Source: JADKHC01 sp047600805
Lineage (GTDB): Bacteria; Verrucomicrobiota; Verrucomicrobiia; Opitutales; Opitutaceae
Assembly (NCBI GenBank): GCA_047600805.1
Contig: JASGKG010000001.1
Coordinates: 2,914,001 to 2,978,000 of the forward strand
Direction: 5' to 3'
DNA: 64,000 bases
The notes beneath the pieces were generated by a model that was given only the letters and a program-made list of their open reading frames with translations, made no database searches and was not told where the DNA came from. Every line of letters begins with the position of its first letter. Position 1 is the first letter of the stretch. Below are positions 31,001 through 38,677 of this stretch, piece by piece. Position numbers and translations under genes: made by a program.

Positions 31001-33460
31001 TTATTTCCGGATTTGATAGGCAGTGGAGGCGGTAATATCGGCCTGCAATTTATTGAACGCAGTGTTTACTTCGTCGTCGGTCAGCGTGCGATCGGCGGCG
31101 CGGAAAACCAGCGAGAACGCGAGGCTCTTTTTCCCTTCAGGCAAACCTTTGCCTTGGTACACGTCGAATACATCGATCGATTCGAGAGCAAATGCCGAGC
31201 CGGCCGCGGCACGAGCGAGTTTTGCCACCGTTTTCTGAACTTCAGAAGCCAACAGGTTCTGATCAACGACAAGCGCGAGATCGCGCAACGCGGCTGGGAA
31301 CAAGCTGAACGGTTGATAACGGCGGTGCGCTTCCGCCGAAGCCAACTTCTCGGGCAAAATCGTGAACGTGCCGGCGTAGATTTTACCTTCGATGCCAAGC
31401 GCTTTAACCATCGCCAAATCGACAAGGCCGAACGCGGCGCCCCAGCCGTGCTGCATCTCGCCAGCGACGGCGGATTGCCCCTGCTGCCAGCCGCGATGCG
31501 TTTGATCGACCGGTTGCAACGGCTGACGTGCGAGGTCAACGCCGCCGATCGTCGCAAGTCCTGAGACAATGCTCTTCGCCGTGTAGAAATCCGCGGCCTC
31601 ACGCTTCAGCCAATTGCGATCCGCCGGATTTTCCAGGATGACAAAAGCCGCAGACACGCACTCGAAGCTCGCGCCGTCTCGTTCGATGAAAACGCGGCCC
31701 GTCTCGAACAAGCGCGAAGCAGATACGCCGCGCGATTGGTTGAGCTTCAGCGACTCGAGCAGACCAGGAATTAGCGAGGAGCGCAGATGCGATTGGTCTT
31801 CGACGAACGGATTCGCCAGCGCGAGCTCGGCGACCGCAGTCGGCGAAACCCACGCCTGCAACTCGCGTTGCGAGCGTAGCGTGTAATTCACACACTCGTG
31901 GAAACGTTGACCGACGAGTTGGTCGGCGACTCTTTGGTTAAAGGTACCGATCGGATCATCGTCAGCGACCAAACCAGGCGCCATCACCACGCTGGCTGGA
32001 ATCTTTTCGGTGCCGTAGACGCGCAGCACTTCCTCAACCAAGTCGATGGGCCGGTCGAGATCGTCACGCCAGCTCGGAATCGAAACCGTCATTGCCGGTC
32101 CGCGTTCTGGCGTCGGCTGTTCGCGAACGATCGTGAGTTCGAGCGATTCGAGCGCGGCACGAATATCGGCCTCAGGAATCGTGAAGCCAACTTTCTCGTT
32201 AATGTAGCCTGGGGTAACCAAAATTTCACGCTGCCACGGGACGTCCGCGCCAATGCGCGTCGTCTGGCCAGCGACTTTACCGCCGGCAATCGAAAGAATG
32301 AGGTCGATCGCGCGATGGGTCGCCTCTTCCAGCGAATGCGGATCAACACCCCGTTCGTAGCGATAAGACGAATCAGACGAAAGAGCCAATTTACGCGAAG
32401 TGGCGCGAATCGATTGGCGGCGGAAATACGCACTTTCAAGCACGAGATCGGTCGTCGTGCCGTCGACGCCCGAGTTTTCGCCACCCATCACACCGGCGAT
32501 CACGAGCGGTTTCGCAGCGTCGGCAATTACCAGCATGTGATGGTTCAAAACGCGCTCCTTGCCATCGAGCGTGACAAGCTTTTCGCCGTCGATCGCATGG
32601 CGAACGATGATCTGTTGGCCGCCGATTTTCTTCGCGTCGAACGCGTGCGTCGGCTGGCCGTACTCAAGCAAAACGTAATTCGAAATATCGACCACGTTGT
32701 TGATCGGGCGCAGACCAACGGCTTTGAGGTGCTCCTGCATCCATGCGGGGCTCGGCCCGATCTTTACACCCGTGATTACTGTCGCTGTGTAAAGAGGACA
32801 ATCGTGGCTGGAATCGACGCGAACTAATTTCAGCAAATCCTCACGCGTGGTCGGATCGGCGGCGGCGGGAGTGAATGCAACTTCTGGATAGTTGAGGTCG
32901 AGTTTGAACCACGCGGCGAGTTCGCGGGCAATACCGAGGTGGCTTAGGCAGTCGGGACGGTTCGGCGTCACTTCGATGTCGAATACCACATCGCCCGCAG
33001 GCAGCACGGCGTTGATTGGCGTACCGAGTTCCGGTTTGCCATCGAGGATCAACAAGCCGGCGGACTCTTCCGAAATCGTGAGCTCCTTGGCCGAGCACAT
33101 CATGCCATCGGAGAGCTGGCCGCGGACTTTGGCCTGCTTGATTACAAAATTGCCAGGCAACACTGCGCCGGGCAGCGCCACGGGCACGCGATTACCAGCG
33201 TCGCAATTGGGCGCGCCGCAGACGATCGTCTTGACGCCGCCCGCCGAACCAACGTCCACGGTGCAAACCGAAAGTTTGTCGGCGTTAGGGTGCTTCGCGC
33301 GCGTGAGAATTTCGCCGACGACCACGTTTTTGAGCTCGGGAGCGCCGGTGCGAATCACCTCTTCGACTTCAAAACCGAGGAACGTGATCGCGCGGCAGAT
33401 TTCGTCGACGGAGGCGTCGAGTTTGATGTAGGACTTTAACCAGTTAAGGGAAATTTTCAT
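31001..33460 (-). CDS. pheT: Phenylalanine-tRNA ligase beta subunit
   Basis: Charges tRNA-Phe together with PheS as an alpha2beta2 enzyme. 819 residues, normal length for the family. N-terminal MKISLNWLKSYI and a B2/tRNA-binding domain (GEILTRAKHPNADKLSVC), the B3/B4 editing region (ATVITGVKIGPSPAWMQ, NNVVDISNYVLLEYGQPTHAFD), B5 (DLVEEVLRVYG) and the ferredoxin-fold anticodon domain at the C-terminus (YQPFSLFPAALRDLALVV). It is separated from pheS by a four-helix-bundle gene cassette rather than adjoining it. Confidence 0.97.
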   Translation of the reverse strand: MKISLNWLKSYIKLDASVDEICRAITFLGFEVEEVIRTGAPELKNVVVGEILTRAKHPNADKLSVCTVDVGSAGGVKTIVCGAPNCDAGNRVPVALPGAVLPGNFVIKQAKVRGQLSDGMMCSAKELTISEESAGLLILDGKPELGTPINAVLPAGDVVFDIEVTPNRPDCLSHLGIARELAAWFKLDLNYPEVAFTPAAADPTTREDLLKLVRVDSSHDCPLYTATVITGVKIGPSPAWMQEHLKAVGLRPINNVVDISNYVLLEYGQPTHAFDAKKIGGQQIIVRHAIDGEKLVTLDGKERVLNHHMLVIADAAKPLVIAGVMGGENSGVDGTTTDLVLESAYFRRQSIRATSRKLALSSDSSYRYERGVDPHSLEEATHRAIDLILSIAGGKVAGQTTRIGADVPWQREILVTPGYINEKVGFTIPEADIRAALESLELTIVREQPTPERGPAMTVSIPSWRDDLDRPIDLVEEVLRVYGTEKIPASVVMAPGLVADDDPIGTFNQRVADQLVGQRFHECVNYTLRSQRELQAWVSPTAVAELALANPFVEDQSHLRSSLIPGLLESLKLNQSRGVSASRLFETGRVFIERDGASFECVSAAFVILENPADRNWLKREAADFYTAKSIVSGLATIGGVDLARQPLQPVDQTHRGWQQGQSAVAGEMQHGWGAAFGLVDLAMVKALGIEGKIYAGTFTILPEKLASAEAHRRYQPFSLFPAALRDLALVVDQNLLASEVQKTVAKLARAAAGSAFALESIDVFDVYQGKGLPEGKKSLAFSLVFRAADRTLTDDEVNTAFNKLQADITASTAYQIRK

Positions 33461-33467
33461 TTTGAAG

Positions 33468-33495
33468 TAGCGAGCAGTGCGAAGCGAGGAGCGAG
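33468..33495 (+). repeat. Heptamer array, left arm of the four-helix-bundle cassette
   Basis: Four seven-base units TAGCGAG, CAGTGCG, AAGCGAG, GAGCGAG, ending two bases before the four-helix-bundle stop codon (33498). The right arm at 33859-33886 carries the same unit on the opposite strand. Confidence 0.75.
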
Positions 33496-33497
33496 CC

Positions 33498-33857
33498 TCA
33501 CTTCCGAAATGCGTTCATATATCCTTGGAGTAGACGAGAAACTTCGTCGAGCTGAGCAAGCAATGGCGACGAGTTCCCAAATTTTAGATCATTCACTAGA
33601 ATCAAATAATAGAGGCACTCATCAGCAGAACCTTGAGCAATGTTATAGAAACGCAGCTTGTCGGCTTTACCGCGCTTACGGAAGCCTTCGACGATATTTG
33701 CGGCAACACTCACCGCCGCGCGTCGAAGCTGAGAAGTAATCCCGTAACGTTCAGTAGCAGGAAACGATTCAGACGTGTGATATACGTTCAACACAAACGC
33801 ATGCGCCTTCTGCCACGCGAGCAGATCACGAAAGGTTTTTGCTGACGTCTGTTCCAT
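33498..33857 (-). CDS. Four-helix-bundle protein (23S rRNA-intervening-sequence type)
   Basis: A 119-residue all-helical protein of the family known from intervening sequences in 23S rRNA genes. Visible pattern: FRDLLAWQKAHAFVLNVY, then YGITSQLRRAAVSVAANIVEG and the amphipathic ends FYNIAQGSADECLYYLILV, LDEVSRLLQGYMNAF. Molecular role unknown; members are common as isolated small genes in spacers. It sits in the pheS-pheT spacer and is bounded on both sides by inverted heptamer arrays. Confidence 0.92.
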   Translation of the reverse strand: MEQTSAKTFRDLLAWQKAHAFVLNVYHTSESFPATERYGITSQLRRAAVSVAANIVEGFRKRGKADKLRFYNIAQGSADECLYYLILVNDLKFGNSSPLLAQLDEVSRLLQGYMNAFRK

Positions 33858-33858
33858 G

Positions 33859-33886
33859 CTCGATTCTCGCTTTTCGCTTATCGCTT
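33859..33886 (-). repeat. Heptamer array, right arm of the four-helix-bundle cassette
   Basis: On the minus strand: AAGCGAT, AAGCGAA, AAGCGAG, AATCGAG, four uninterrupted heptamers, one base before the four-helix-bundle start and four bases past the pheS stop codon (33891). Same unit as 33468-33495 in inverse orientation. Confidence 0.8.
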
Positions 33887-33890
33887 CTGT

Positions 33891-34934
33891 TCACGCGAAC
33901 TGCTTCAGGAAACGCACATCGTTTTGGTAGAAATAGCGGATATCATCGATGCCGTAGAGCAGCATCGCGAGACGTTCGAGGCCCATGCCAAACGCATAGC
34001 CGCTCCAAACGGAAGAATCGTAGCCGACACCATCAAATACCGTCGGGTCGACCATACCGCAACCGCCAATTTCAATCCACTCCTTGTTCACCTTGGGCAA
34101 GTGCTTGGCGGAAAGATCGACTTCGAAACTCGGCTCGGTGTAGCCGAAATAGTGCGGACGGAAACGCGTCTTCGTCTCTTTTCCGAGCAGCGAGGCGAAA
34201 ATATAATCGAGCAACGCCTTCAGGTCGCGGACTGTGACGTTCTTATCGACATAAAGGCACTCGAGCTGGTGGAAGTTCGCCGAGTGCGTGGCGTCGGTGG
34301 TGTCGCGGCGATAAACGCGTCCGGGCGAGACGATGCGGATGGGCGGCTTGCCTTTGAGCATCGTGCGGATCTGCACGGACGAGGTGTGGGTGCGCAGGAG
34401 ATATTTCTCGTTCTGGTGCTTTTTAGAAACATTGCCGAACTTCGCGGCATCAGGAAAATAAAACGTATCCTGGGCATCGCGCGCAGGGTGATCGGGCGGC
34501 GTGTTGAGCGCGTCGAAACAGTAGTACTCGGTTTCAACCTCGGGACCTTCGACCACCGAGAAACCGACCTTGCGCAAGATGCGGCACATCTCCTCGCGGA
34601 CCATCGTGAGCGGATGATGCGTGCCAAACTCCGGATCGGGCGACGGCAAGGTCGGATCCACCGCAGGCCCGAGTTGCGCCTGCAACTCGGCGGCTTCGAT
34701 GTTGCGAAGCGCGGCGTCGAGGAGCGTTTGGAGGTTGCCCTTGGTTTCGTTAATCGCCTTGCCGATGATCGGCTTCTGTTCCTTTGGCACGGAGCCCATC
34801 TGCTTCATGAGGGCAGTGAGTTCGCCATTGGGGCCGACGTAACGGGCCTTGGCGGCTTCGAACTCGGGCCGGGTCTTAAGTGCAGGGAGTTCGGTTTGAG
34901 CCTTCGCCAAGAGGGCAGTGAGTTGGTCTTGCAT
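33891..34934 (-). CDS. pheS: Phenylalanine-tRNA ligase alpha subunit
   Basis: Catalytic subunit of PheST. 347 residues. N-terminal coiled-coil arm, then class II synthetase motifs: FGTHHPLTMVREEMCRIL, FDALNTPPDHPARDAQDTFY, LRTHTSSVQIRTM, GRVYRRDTTDATHSANFHQ and GYAFGMGLERLAMLLYGIDD at the end. Normal length. The gene lies in a rpmI-rplT-pheS-pheT cluster, but small accessory cassettes separate it from both neighbours. Confidence 0.98.
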   Translation of the reverse strand: MQDQLTALLAKAQTELPALKTRPEFEAAKARYVGPNGELTALMKQMGSVPKEQKPIIGKAINETKGNLQTLLDAALRNIEAAELQAQLGPAVDPTLPSPDPEFGTHHPLTMVREEMCRILRKVGFSVVEGPEVETEYYCFDALNTPPDHPARDAQDTFYFPDAAKFGNVSKKHQNEKYLLRTHTSSVQIRTMLKGKPPIRIVSPGRVYRRDTTDATHSANFHQLECLYVDKNVTVRDLKALLDYIFASLLGKETKTRFRPHYFGYTEPSFEVDLSAKHLPKVNKEWIEIGGCGMVDPTVFDGVGYDSSVWSGYAFGMGLERLAMLLYGIDDIRYFYQNDVRFLKQFA

Positions 34935-34946
34935 GAAGAAAATTTA

Positions 34947-34973
34947 GACAGAATGAACAAAATGAACCGAATC
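34947..34973 (+). repeat. Nonamer array, left arm of the GxxExxY cassette
   Basis: Three nonamers GACAGAATG, AACAAAATG, AACCGAATC in tandem, 12 bases after the pheS start (34934) and just before the GxxExxY stop. The same nonamers run on the opposite strand at the other end of the gene (35358-35384). Confidence 0.75.
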
Positions 34974-34976
34974 CGA

Positions 34977-35393
34977 TCAGTTCTGTGGAATTGGTTTAGG
35001 TTGACGAAACTTCTTTTTAAATTCTAAGCGCGCAGCACCGAAGTTCAGCAGCAAACCTTCATCCAGTCCTGTCGCGGTCAGGTAATTCACTAACTGCACT
35101 TCATGCGCTACAACGAGATTTTGCACGGATTTATTCTCCACGATGAGCGCATCGTTAATCAAAAGATCAGCGACGAAATCTCCGACAATCACCTCGTCGT
35201 ACTTAACTTTCAGGCGCTTATCCGATTCGACCTTAAATTCCGCTTTGCGTAGTTCGTGGATCAAAGCGTTTTGATAAACCGATTCGAGAAAGCCGGGTCC
35301 GAGGACCGAATGAACACGCATGGCGAGGCCGATCACCTGTCCAGCTAGATCGTATTCTATTTTGTCCATTCGGTTAATTCTGTCGGAAAACAA
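34977..35393 (-). CDS. GxxExxY protein
   Basis: 138 residues; ATG at 35369 (M9, DKIEYDLAGQVIG) is a likelier start because the first codons merely translate the repeat. The GxxExxY motif is GFLESVY, and a PD-(D/E)XK-like core follows (DFVADLLINDALIVENKSV: D then E-N-K), suggesting a nuclease fold; enzymatic activity is unproven for the family. C-terminal FGAARLEFKKKF. It stands between pheS and rplT and is bordered by inverted nonamer arrays, so it may be a mobile cassette. Confidence 0.9.
   Translation of the reverse strand: MFSDRINRMDKIEYDLAGQVIGLAMRVHSVLGPGFLESVYQNALIHELRKAEFKVESDKRLKVKYDEVIVGDFVADLLINDALIVENKSVQNLVVAHEVQLVNYLTATGLDEGLLLNFGAARLEFKKKFRQPKPIPQN
35358..35384 (-). repeat. Nonamer array, right arm of the GxxExxY cassette
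   Basis: On the minus strand: GACAGAATT, AACCGAATG, GACAAAATA, inverted relative to the array at 34947-34973. It overlaps the first codons of the GxxExxY gene. Confidence 0.75.
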
Positions 35394-35429
35394 AAAAAGA
35401 GGACGGCACCTCGGTTGAGGCCCGTCCTC
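35391..35429 (-). terminator. Intrinsic terminator after rplT
   Basis: Hairpin of about 13 base pairs between 35399-35412 and 35417-35429 (GAGGACGG and CCGTCCTC arms, loop GGTT), with CTTTTTTTG at its minus-strand 3' side. It ends the rpmI-rplT transcript, so pheS is transcribed separately or by readthrough. Confidence 0.85.
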
Positions 35430-35481
35430 CAGTAATGACTGAGAAGGGAGGCGAGCCGCCAGGGCTCGCGTTTTTAAGAGT

Positions 35482-35859
35482 TTAGGCCTTTGCGCCGGCC
35501 TTGGTCTTCAACGCGTCCTGGGCTTTCTTGACCAGGGCATTAAAGGCAACCTCGTCGCGAATCGCGATATCCGAAAGGACCTTGCGGTCGAGACCGATAT
35601 TGGCGGCCTTGAGGCCTTCGATGAAGCGGCTGTAGGTGATGCCGGCGTTGCGGCAGGCAGCGTTCAGACGTACGATCCAGAGAGAGCGGAAATCGCCCTT
35701 CTTTTTCTTACGATGATCGTAAGCGTACTGCCACGCATGGTGGACGGCTTCTTTCGCGTAGCGGAAGAGCTTGGATTTACTACCGAAGTAGCCGCGGGCG
35801 TACTTCAGTACTTTTTTGCGGCGCTTGCGCGACGCGGGGGAGTTTGTGACACGAGGCAT
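35482..35859 (-). CDS. rplT: 50S ribosomal protein L20
   Basis: Large-subunit protein that binds 23S rRNA early in assembly and represses its own operon in many bacteria. 125 residues, typical length; signatures MPRVTNSPASRKRRKKVL, ARGYFGSKSKLFRYAKEAVHHA, YAYDHRKKKKGDFRSLWI and RLNAACRNAGITYSRFI. Downstream of rpmI on the same strand (79 bases apart), with its own terminator at 35391-35429. Confidence 0.98.
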   Translation of the reverse strand: MPRVTNSPASRKRRKKVLKYARGYFGSKSKLFRYAKEAVHHAWQYAYDHRKKKKGDFRSLWIVRLNAACRNAGITYSRFIEGLKAANIGLDRKVLSDIAIRDEVAFNALVKKAQDALKTKAGAKA

Positions 35860-35938
35860 GTTATTTTATGTTGGTTAAAGGCCGCCGGGTCGTCTCGTTG
35901 GGATTCACCCGGCTGGCGCGGTTATGGTTTTGCTTCGT

Positions 35939-36133
35939 TTAGAGGCCGAACGGCAGGCAGCGTTTGAGCGGCTCTGCATGGCCATCTGCCACGAGCTTGT
36001 CCTTGGTAGCACGGCGTTTCTGCTTGGTGCTCTTGGAGGCGAGCAAGTGACGGAAGCCAGGCGTGCGGCGGATCAGCTTGCCCTTGGCGGACAATTTGAA
36101 GCGCTTGGCGACAGACTTTTTGGTCTTTTGCAT
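35939..36133 (-). CDS. rpmI: 50S ribosomal protein L35
   Basis: 64 residues from ATG at 36133 (MQKTKKSVAKRFKLSAKGKL); the frame is open 34 codons further upstream, but L35 homology starts here. Sequence TPGFRHLLASKSTKQKRR is typical. Usually preceded by infC; infC is not in this window, and the divergent rplI gene begins 226 bases upstream. Confidence 0.97.
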   Translation of the reverse strand: MQKTKKSVAKRFKLSAKGKLIRRTPGFRHLLASKSTKQKRRATKDKLVADGHAEPLKRCLPFGL

Positions 36134-36359
36134 GAGAAGAGCGGAAGAAAACAGAGAGTCTGTGCGGCCTTGGCAAGGGGATTTTTCCAAAGGCGCGATT
36201 TGCCTGTAAAAACAGCCTTTCTCGAACAGAAGCAATTACGGCGTTGACAGCCTCCCGCGAGCCTGAGATTCGATCCGGCTCCGCAAAATCTTTCATCGTA
36301 TATCACCGCGCGCCACATCCATCCGATTCGCCGCAACACAATTTAACACACATCCTATC

Positions 36360-36911
36360 ATGGCTCACAGCGAAGTACTCCTCCTCCAGCCCGTTGAAGG
36401 TCTCGGCGCCGAAGGCGACCAGGTCAAAGTCCGCGCCGGCTACGCCCGCAATTTTCTCCTCCCGCGCAAAATCGCGGCTTCGCTCACCACGGCGAATCGC
36501 AAGCAGGTCGAGTCCCTCAAGAAGCGCCGCGCTGAGCGCGAGATCAAGGAACTCTCCGGTGCGCAAGCCCTCGCGAAGCAGATCGAGAAGGTCAGCATCG
36601 CGTTCGCCGTGAAGACGGGCGAAGGTGGCAAGATGTTCGGCGCGATCACCTCGCAAGACCTCTACGACAAGCTCGTTCAGGCCGGCGTCGAAATCGACAA
36701 GAAGAAGATCCACCTCCACACGCCCGTGAAGACGTTGGGTAAACACGAGACCAAGATTCGTATCCATGCTGACGTCAGCGTCGACTTGAGCTTCGACGTC
36801 GTTTCGGAGAACCCGATCGAAGCCTCTCCTGCCGAAGAGGCCAAAGGCGAAGTGACCGAGAAAAAGTCGGCCCGCCGTCCGAAAGCCAAAAAGGACGAAA
36901 AAGCCGAATAA
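36360..36911 (+). CDS. rplI: 50S ribosomal protein L9
   Basis: 183 residues. N-terminal L9 domain with EVLLLQPVEGLGAEGDQVKV, AGYARNFLLPRKIA; C-terminal domain GKMFGAITSQDL and LGKHETKIRIHADV. The C-terminal tail of about 30 residues (EEAKGEVTEKKSARRPKA) is longer than in E. coli L9. It stands alone in front of a terminator and faces dnaB, a frequent gene pair in bacteria. Confidence 0.98.
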   Translation: MAHSEVLLLQPVEGLGAEGDQVKVRAGYARNFLLPRKIAASLTTANRKQVESLKKRRAEREIKELSGAQALAKQIEKVSIAFAVKTGEGGKMFGAITSQDLYDKLVQAGVEIDKKKIHLHTPVKTLGKHETKIRIHADVSVDLSFDVVSENPIEASPAEEAKGEVTEKKSARRPKAKKDEKAE

Positions 36912-36935
36912 GGTTTTTGCGACAAAGATTTCAAA

Positions 36936-36965
36936 AGCCGCGCCACACTTGGTGCGGCTTTTTTG
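36936..36965 (+). terminator. Intrinsic terminator after rplI
   Basis: Ten-base stem AGCCGCGCCA (36936-36945) / TGGTGCGGCT (36950-36959) with a G-T wobble and loop CACT, then a T run. Confidence 0.93.
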
Positions 36966-37061
36966 TTATACTTCGTAGGCGTGCCGAAGGAAAACGGAGC
37001 ATATTCGAAACAACTCACTCCCCATTCAGCCGCCGGTCGGAAGACCTAATTTGTTTTTGGT

Positions 37062-37143
37062 TCTTTGCGGCCTTTGCGAGCTTTGCGTCGAAAATCTGAT
37101 CCTACCGAACTTTTTAACGCAAAGCGCGCAAAGATCGCGAAGG
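37062..37143. repeat. Inverted nonamer arrays between rplI and dnaB
   Basis: Plus-strand nonamers TCTTTGCGG, CCTTTGCGA, GCTTTGCGT at 37062-37088. The opposite strand of 37117-37143 reads CCTTCGCGA, TCTTTGCGC, GCTTTGCGT, so the arms are inverted copies around 28 bases with no gene. The unit TTTGCG resembles repeat motifs I have seen around small GxxExxY and four-helix-bundle genes. Confidence 0.75.
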
Positions 37144-37264
37144 TTCGTACCACCCCGAACTCCGCGTTTAACAATCGCTTTTGTGAACAACTCGTCCGCA
37201 ACTTCTAAGTAAGTCCTGCTTGCTCGCGCGCACCTTACCGACTGTTCTCTCCCCTTTGCCGTAA

Positions 37265-38677
37265 ATGCCCGAAGAAGCTGTTAGAACTAACCGTCGTCCA
37301 CGCCCAAACGGCTCCAGCGACCACTCAGACTCCCCTCTCGCCGTTGGCCGCACCCCGCCGCACAGCATCGAGGCCGAGGAATATCTGCTCGGCTGCTGCC
37401 TGCTCGATGGCAACGACACGATCGCCCGCTGCCTCGAGGGGAAATTGTTGCCCGCGGCATTCTACAGCCCCGCTAACCGACTCGTTTACGAAAAGCTCGT
37501 TGAGCTCTACAACAAGGGCACACCGATCGATCTCGCTGTCCTTGCCGAAGAGTTAAAAACCTCCAAGCAACTCGACGAAATCGGCGGCTACGCGTTTCTC
37601 ACGCAGATCAGCGGACGCATTCCGACGACGGCGCAGGCGGCGTATTTTATCGAAAAAATCCGCGAGCTCTACCTGCTGCGCGAATTGATCAAAGTCGCCA
37701 CGGGAGCGGTTGAAAATTGTTATACTTACCAAGGCGGTCTCGAGGAGTTCATCGATAAGGTCGAGCAGGATATCTTCAAGGTCACGCAGGACCGCATCTC
37801 CGACGCCGCGAAGTCGATGAAGGAGCCCACCATGGAGGCGATGGGCATCATCAACAAGATGATGATGAAAAAAGGTGAGCTCACGGGCGTCACCTCGGGC
37901 TTCAAGGATCTCGATCAGCTCACCTACGGTTTTCAGAAATCGGAAATGATCATCCTAGCGGCGCGTCCCTCGATGGGTAAAACCTCGCTCGCGCTCAACA
38001 TGGCCGAAGCCGCCGCCATGCCGAAGAAAGGCCCGACGGTCACTACGCTCGTTTTCAGTTTGGAAATGAGCGCCTCCCAGCTCGCCATGCGTATGCTTTG
38101 CTCGCGAGCGCGGGTGAACATGAAGTTGCTCCGCGACGGCTTGCTCTCGAAAAACGGTACCGAACAGCAGGAATTACTCAAAGCCGCCGATGAATTTTCC
38201 AAATCGTCCATCTACATCGATGATTCCAGCCATCTGACGATCATGGAACTCCGCGCGAAGGCACGACGCCTGCACGCGAGAAATCCAATCGGTTTCATCG
38301 TGGTCGACTACCTCCAACTCCTCAGCCCAACCGACCCCAAGGTCCCGCGCGAACAGCAGGTCGCCGAAATGTCGCGCGGTTTGAAGTCACTTGCGAAGGA
38401 ACTTGAGGTACCCGTGCTTGTATTAAGTCAGTTGAACCGTTCAGCTGAAAAAGAAAATCGCACGCCCAAACTCTCCGACCTCCGTGAATCTGGCTCCATC
38501 GAACAGGATGCCGACGTTGTTTTAATGCTAGCACGCCCCAAAGACGCCGACGAAAAGTTCCAAGTCGCTGCCGACTCTGCGGAGTTAATAGTTGCCAAGC
38601 AACGAAACGGCCCGGTAGGAGAACTGAAGCTCACTTTCCTCCGAGACATTACCCGCTTTGAAAACTTCACACAGTAA
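37265..38677 (+). CDS. dnaB: Replicative DNA helicase DnaB
   Basis: 470 residues. N-terminal DnaB domain (PPHSIEAEEYLLGCCLLD), RecA-like ATPase with Walker A AARPSMGKTSLALNMAE, Walker B IGFIVVDYLQLL, and the C-terminal DLRESGSIEQDADVV and IVAKQRNGPVGELKLTFL. An N-terminal extension of about 30 residues rich in Arg/Pro/Ser precedes the conserved domain. Unwinds DNA at the fork as a ring hexamer. Its last bases overlap the proposed bamA start by 20. Confidence 0.98.
   Translation: MPEEAVRTNRRPRPNGSSDHSDSPLAVGRTPPHSIEAEEYLLGCCLLDGNDTIARCLEGKLLPAAFYSPANRLVYEKLVELYNKGTPIDLAVLAEELKTSKQLDEIGGYAFLTQISGRIPTTAQAAYFIEKIRELYLLRELIKVATGAVENCYTYQGGLEEFIDKVEQDIFKVTQDRISDAAKSMKEPTMEAMGIINKMMMKKGELTGVTSGFKDLDQLTYGFQKSEMIILAARPSMGKTSLALNMAEAAAMPKKGPTVTTLVFSLEMSASQLAMRMLCSRARVNMKLLRDGLLSKNGTEQQELLKAADEFSKSSIYIDDSSHLTIMELRAKARRLHARNPIGFIVVDYLQLLSPTDPKVPREQQVAEMSRGLKSLAKELEVPVLVLSQLNRSAEKENRTPKLSDLRESGSIEQDADVVLMLARPKDADEKFQVAADSAELIVAKQRNGPVGELKLTFLRDITRFENFTQ

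Noticed and set aside
33498..35393. Toxin-antitoxin pair
   Set aside because: Four-helix-bundle and GxxExxY genes are separated by pheS and belong to other families.
29029..37143. CRISPR array
   Set aside because: Repeated units are only 7-9 bases, inverted, degenerate and without spacers of equal length.
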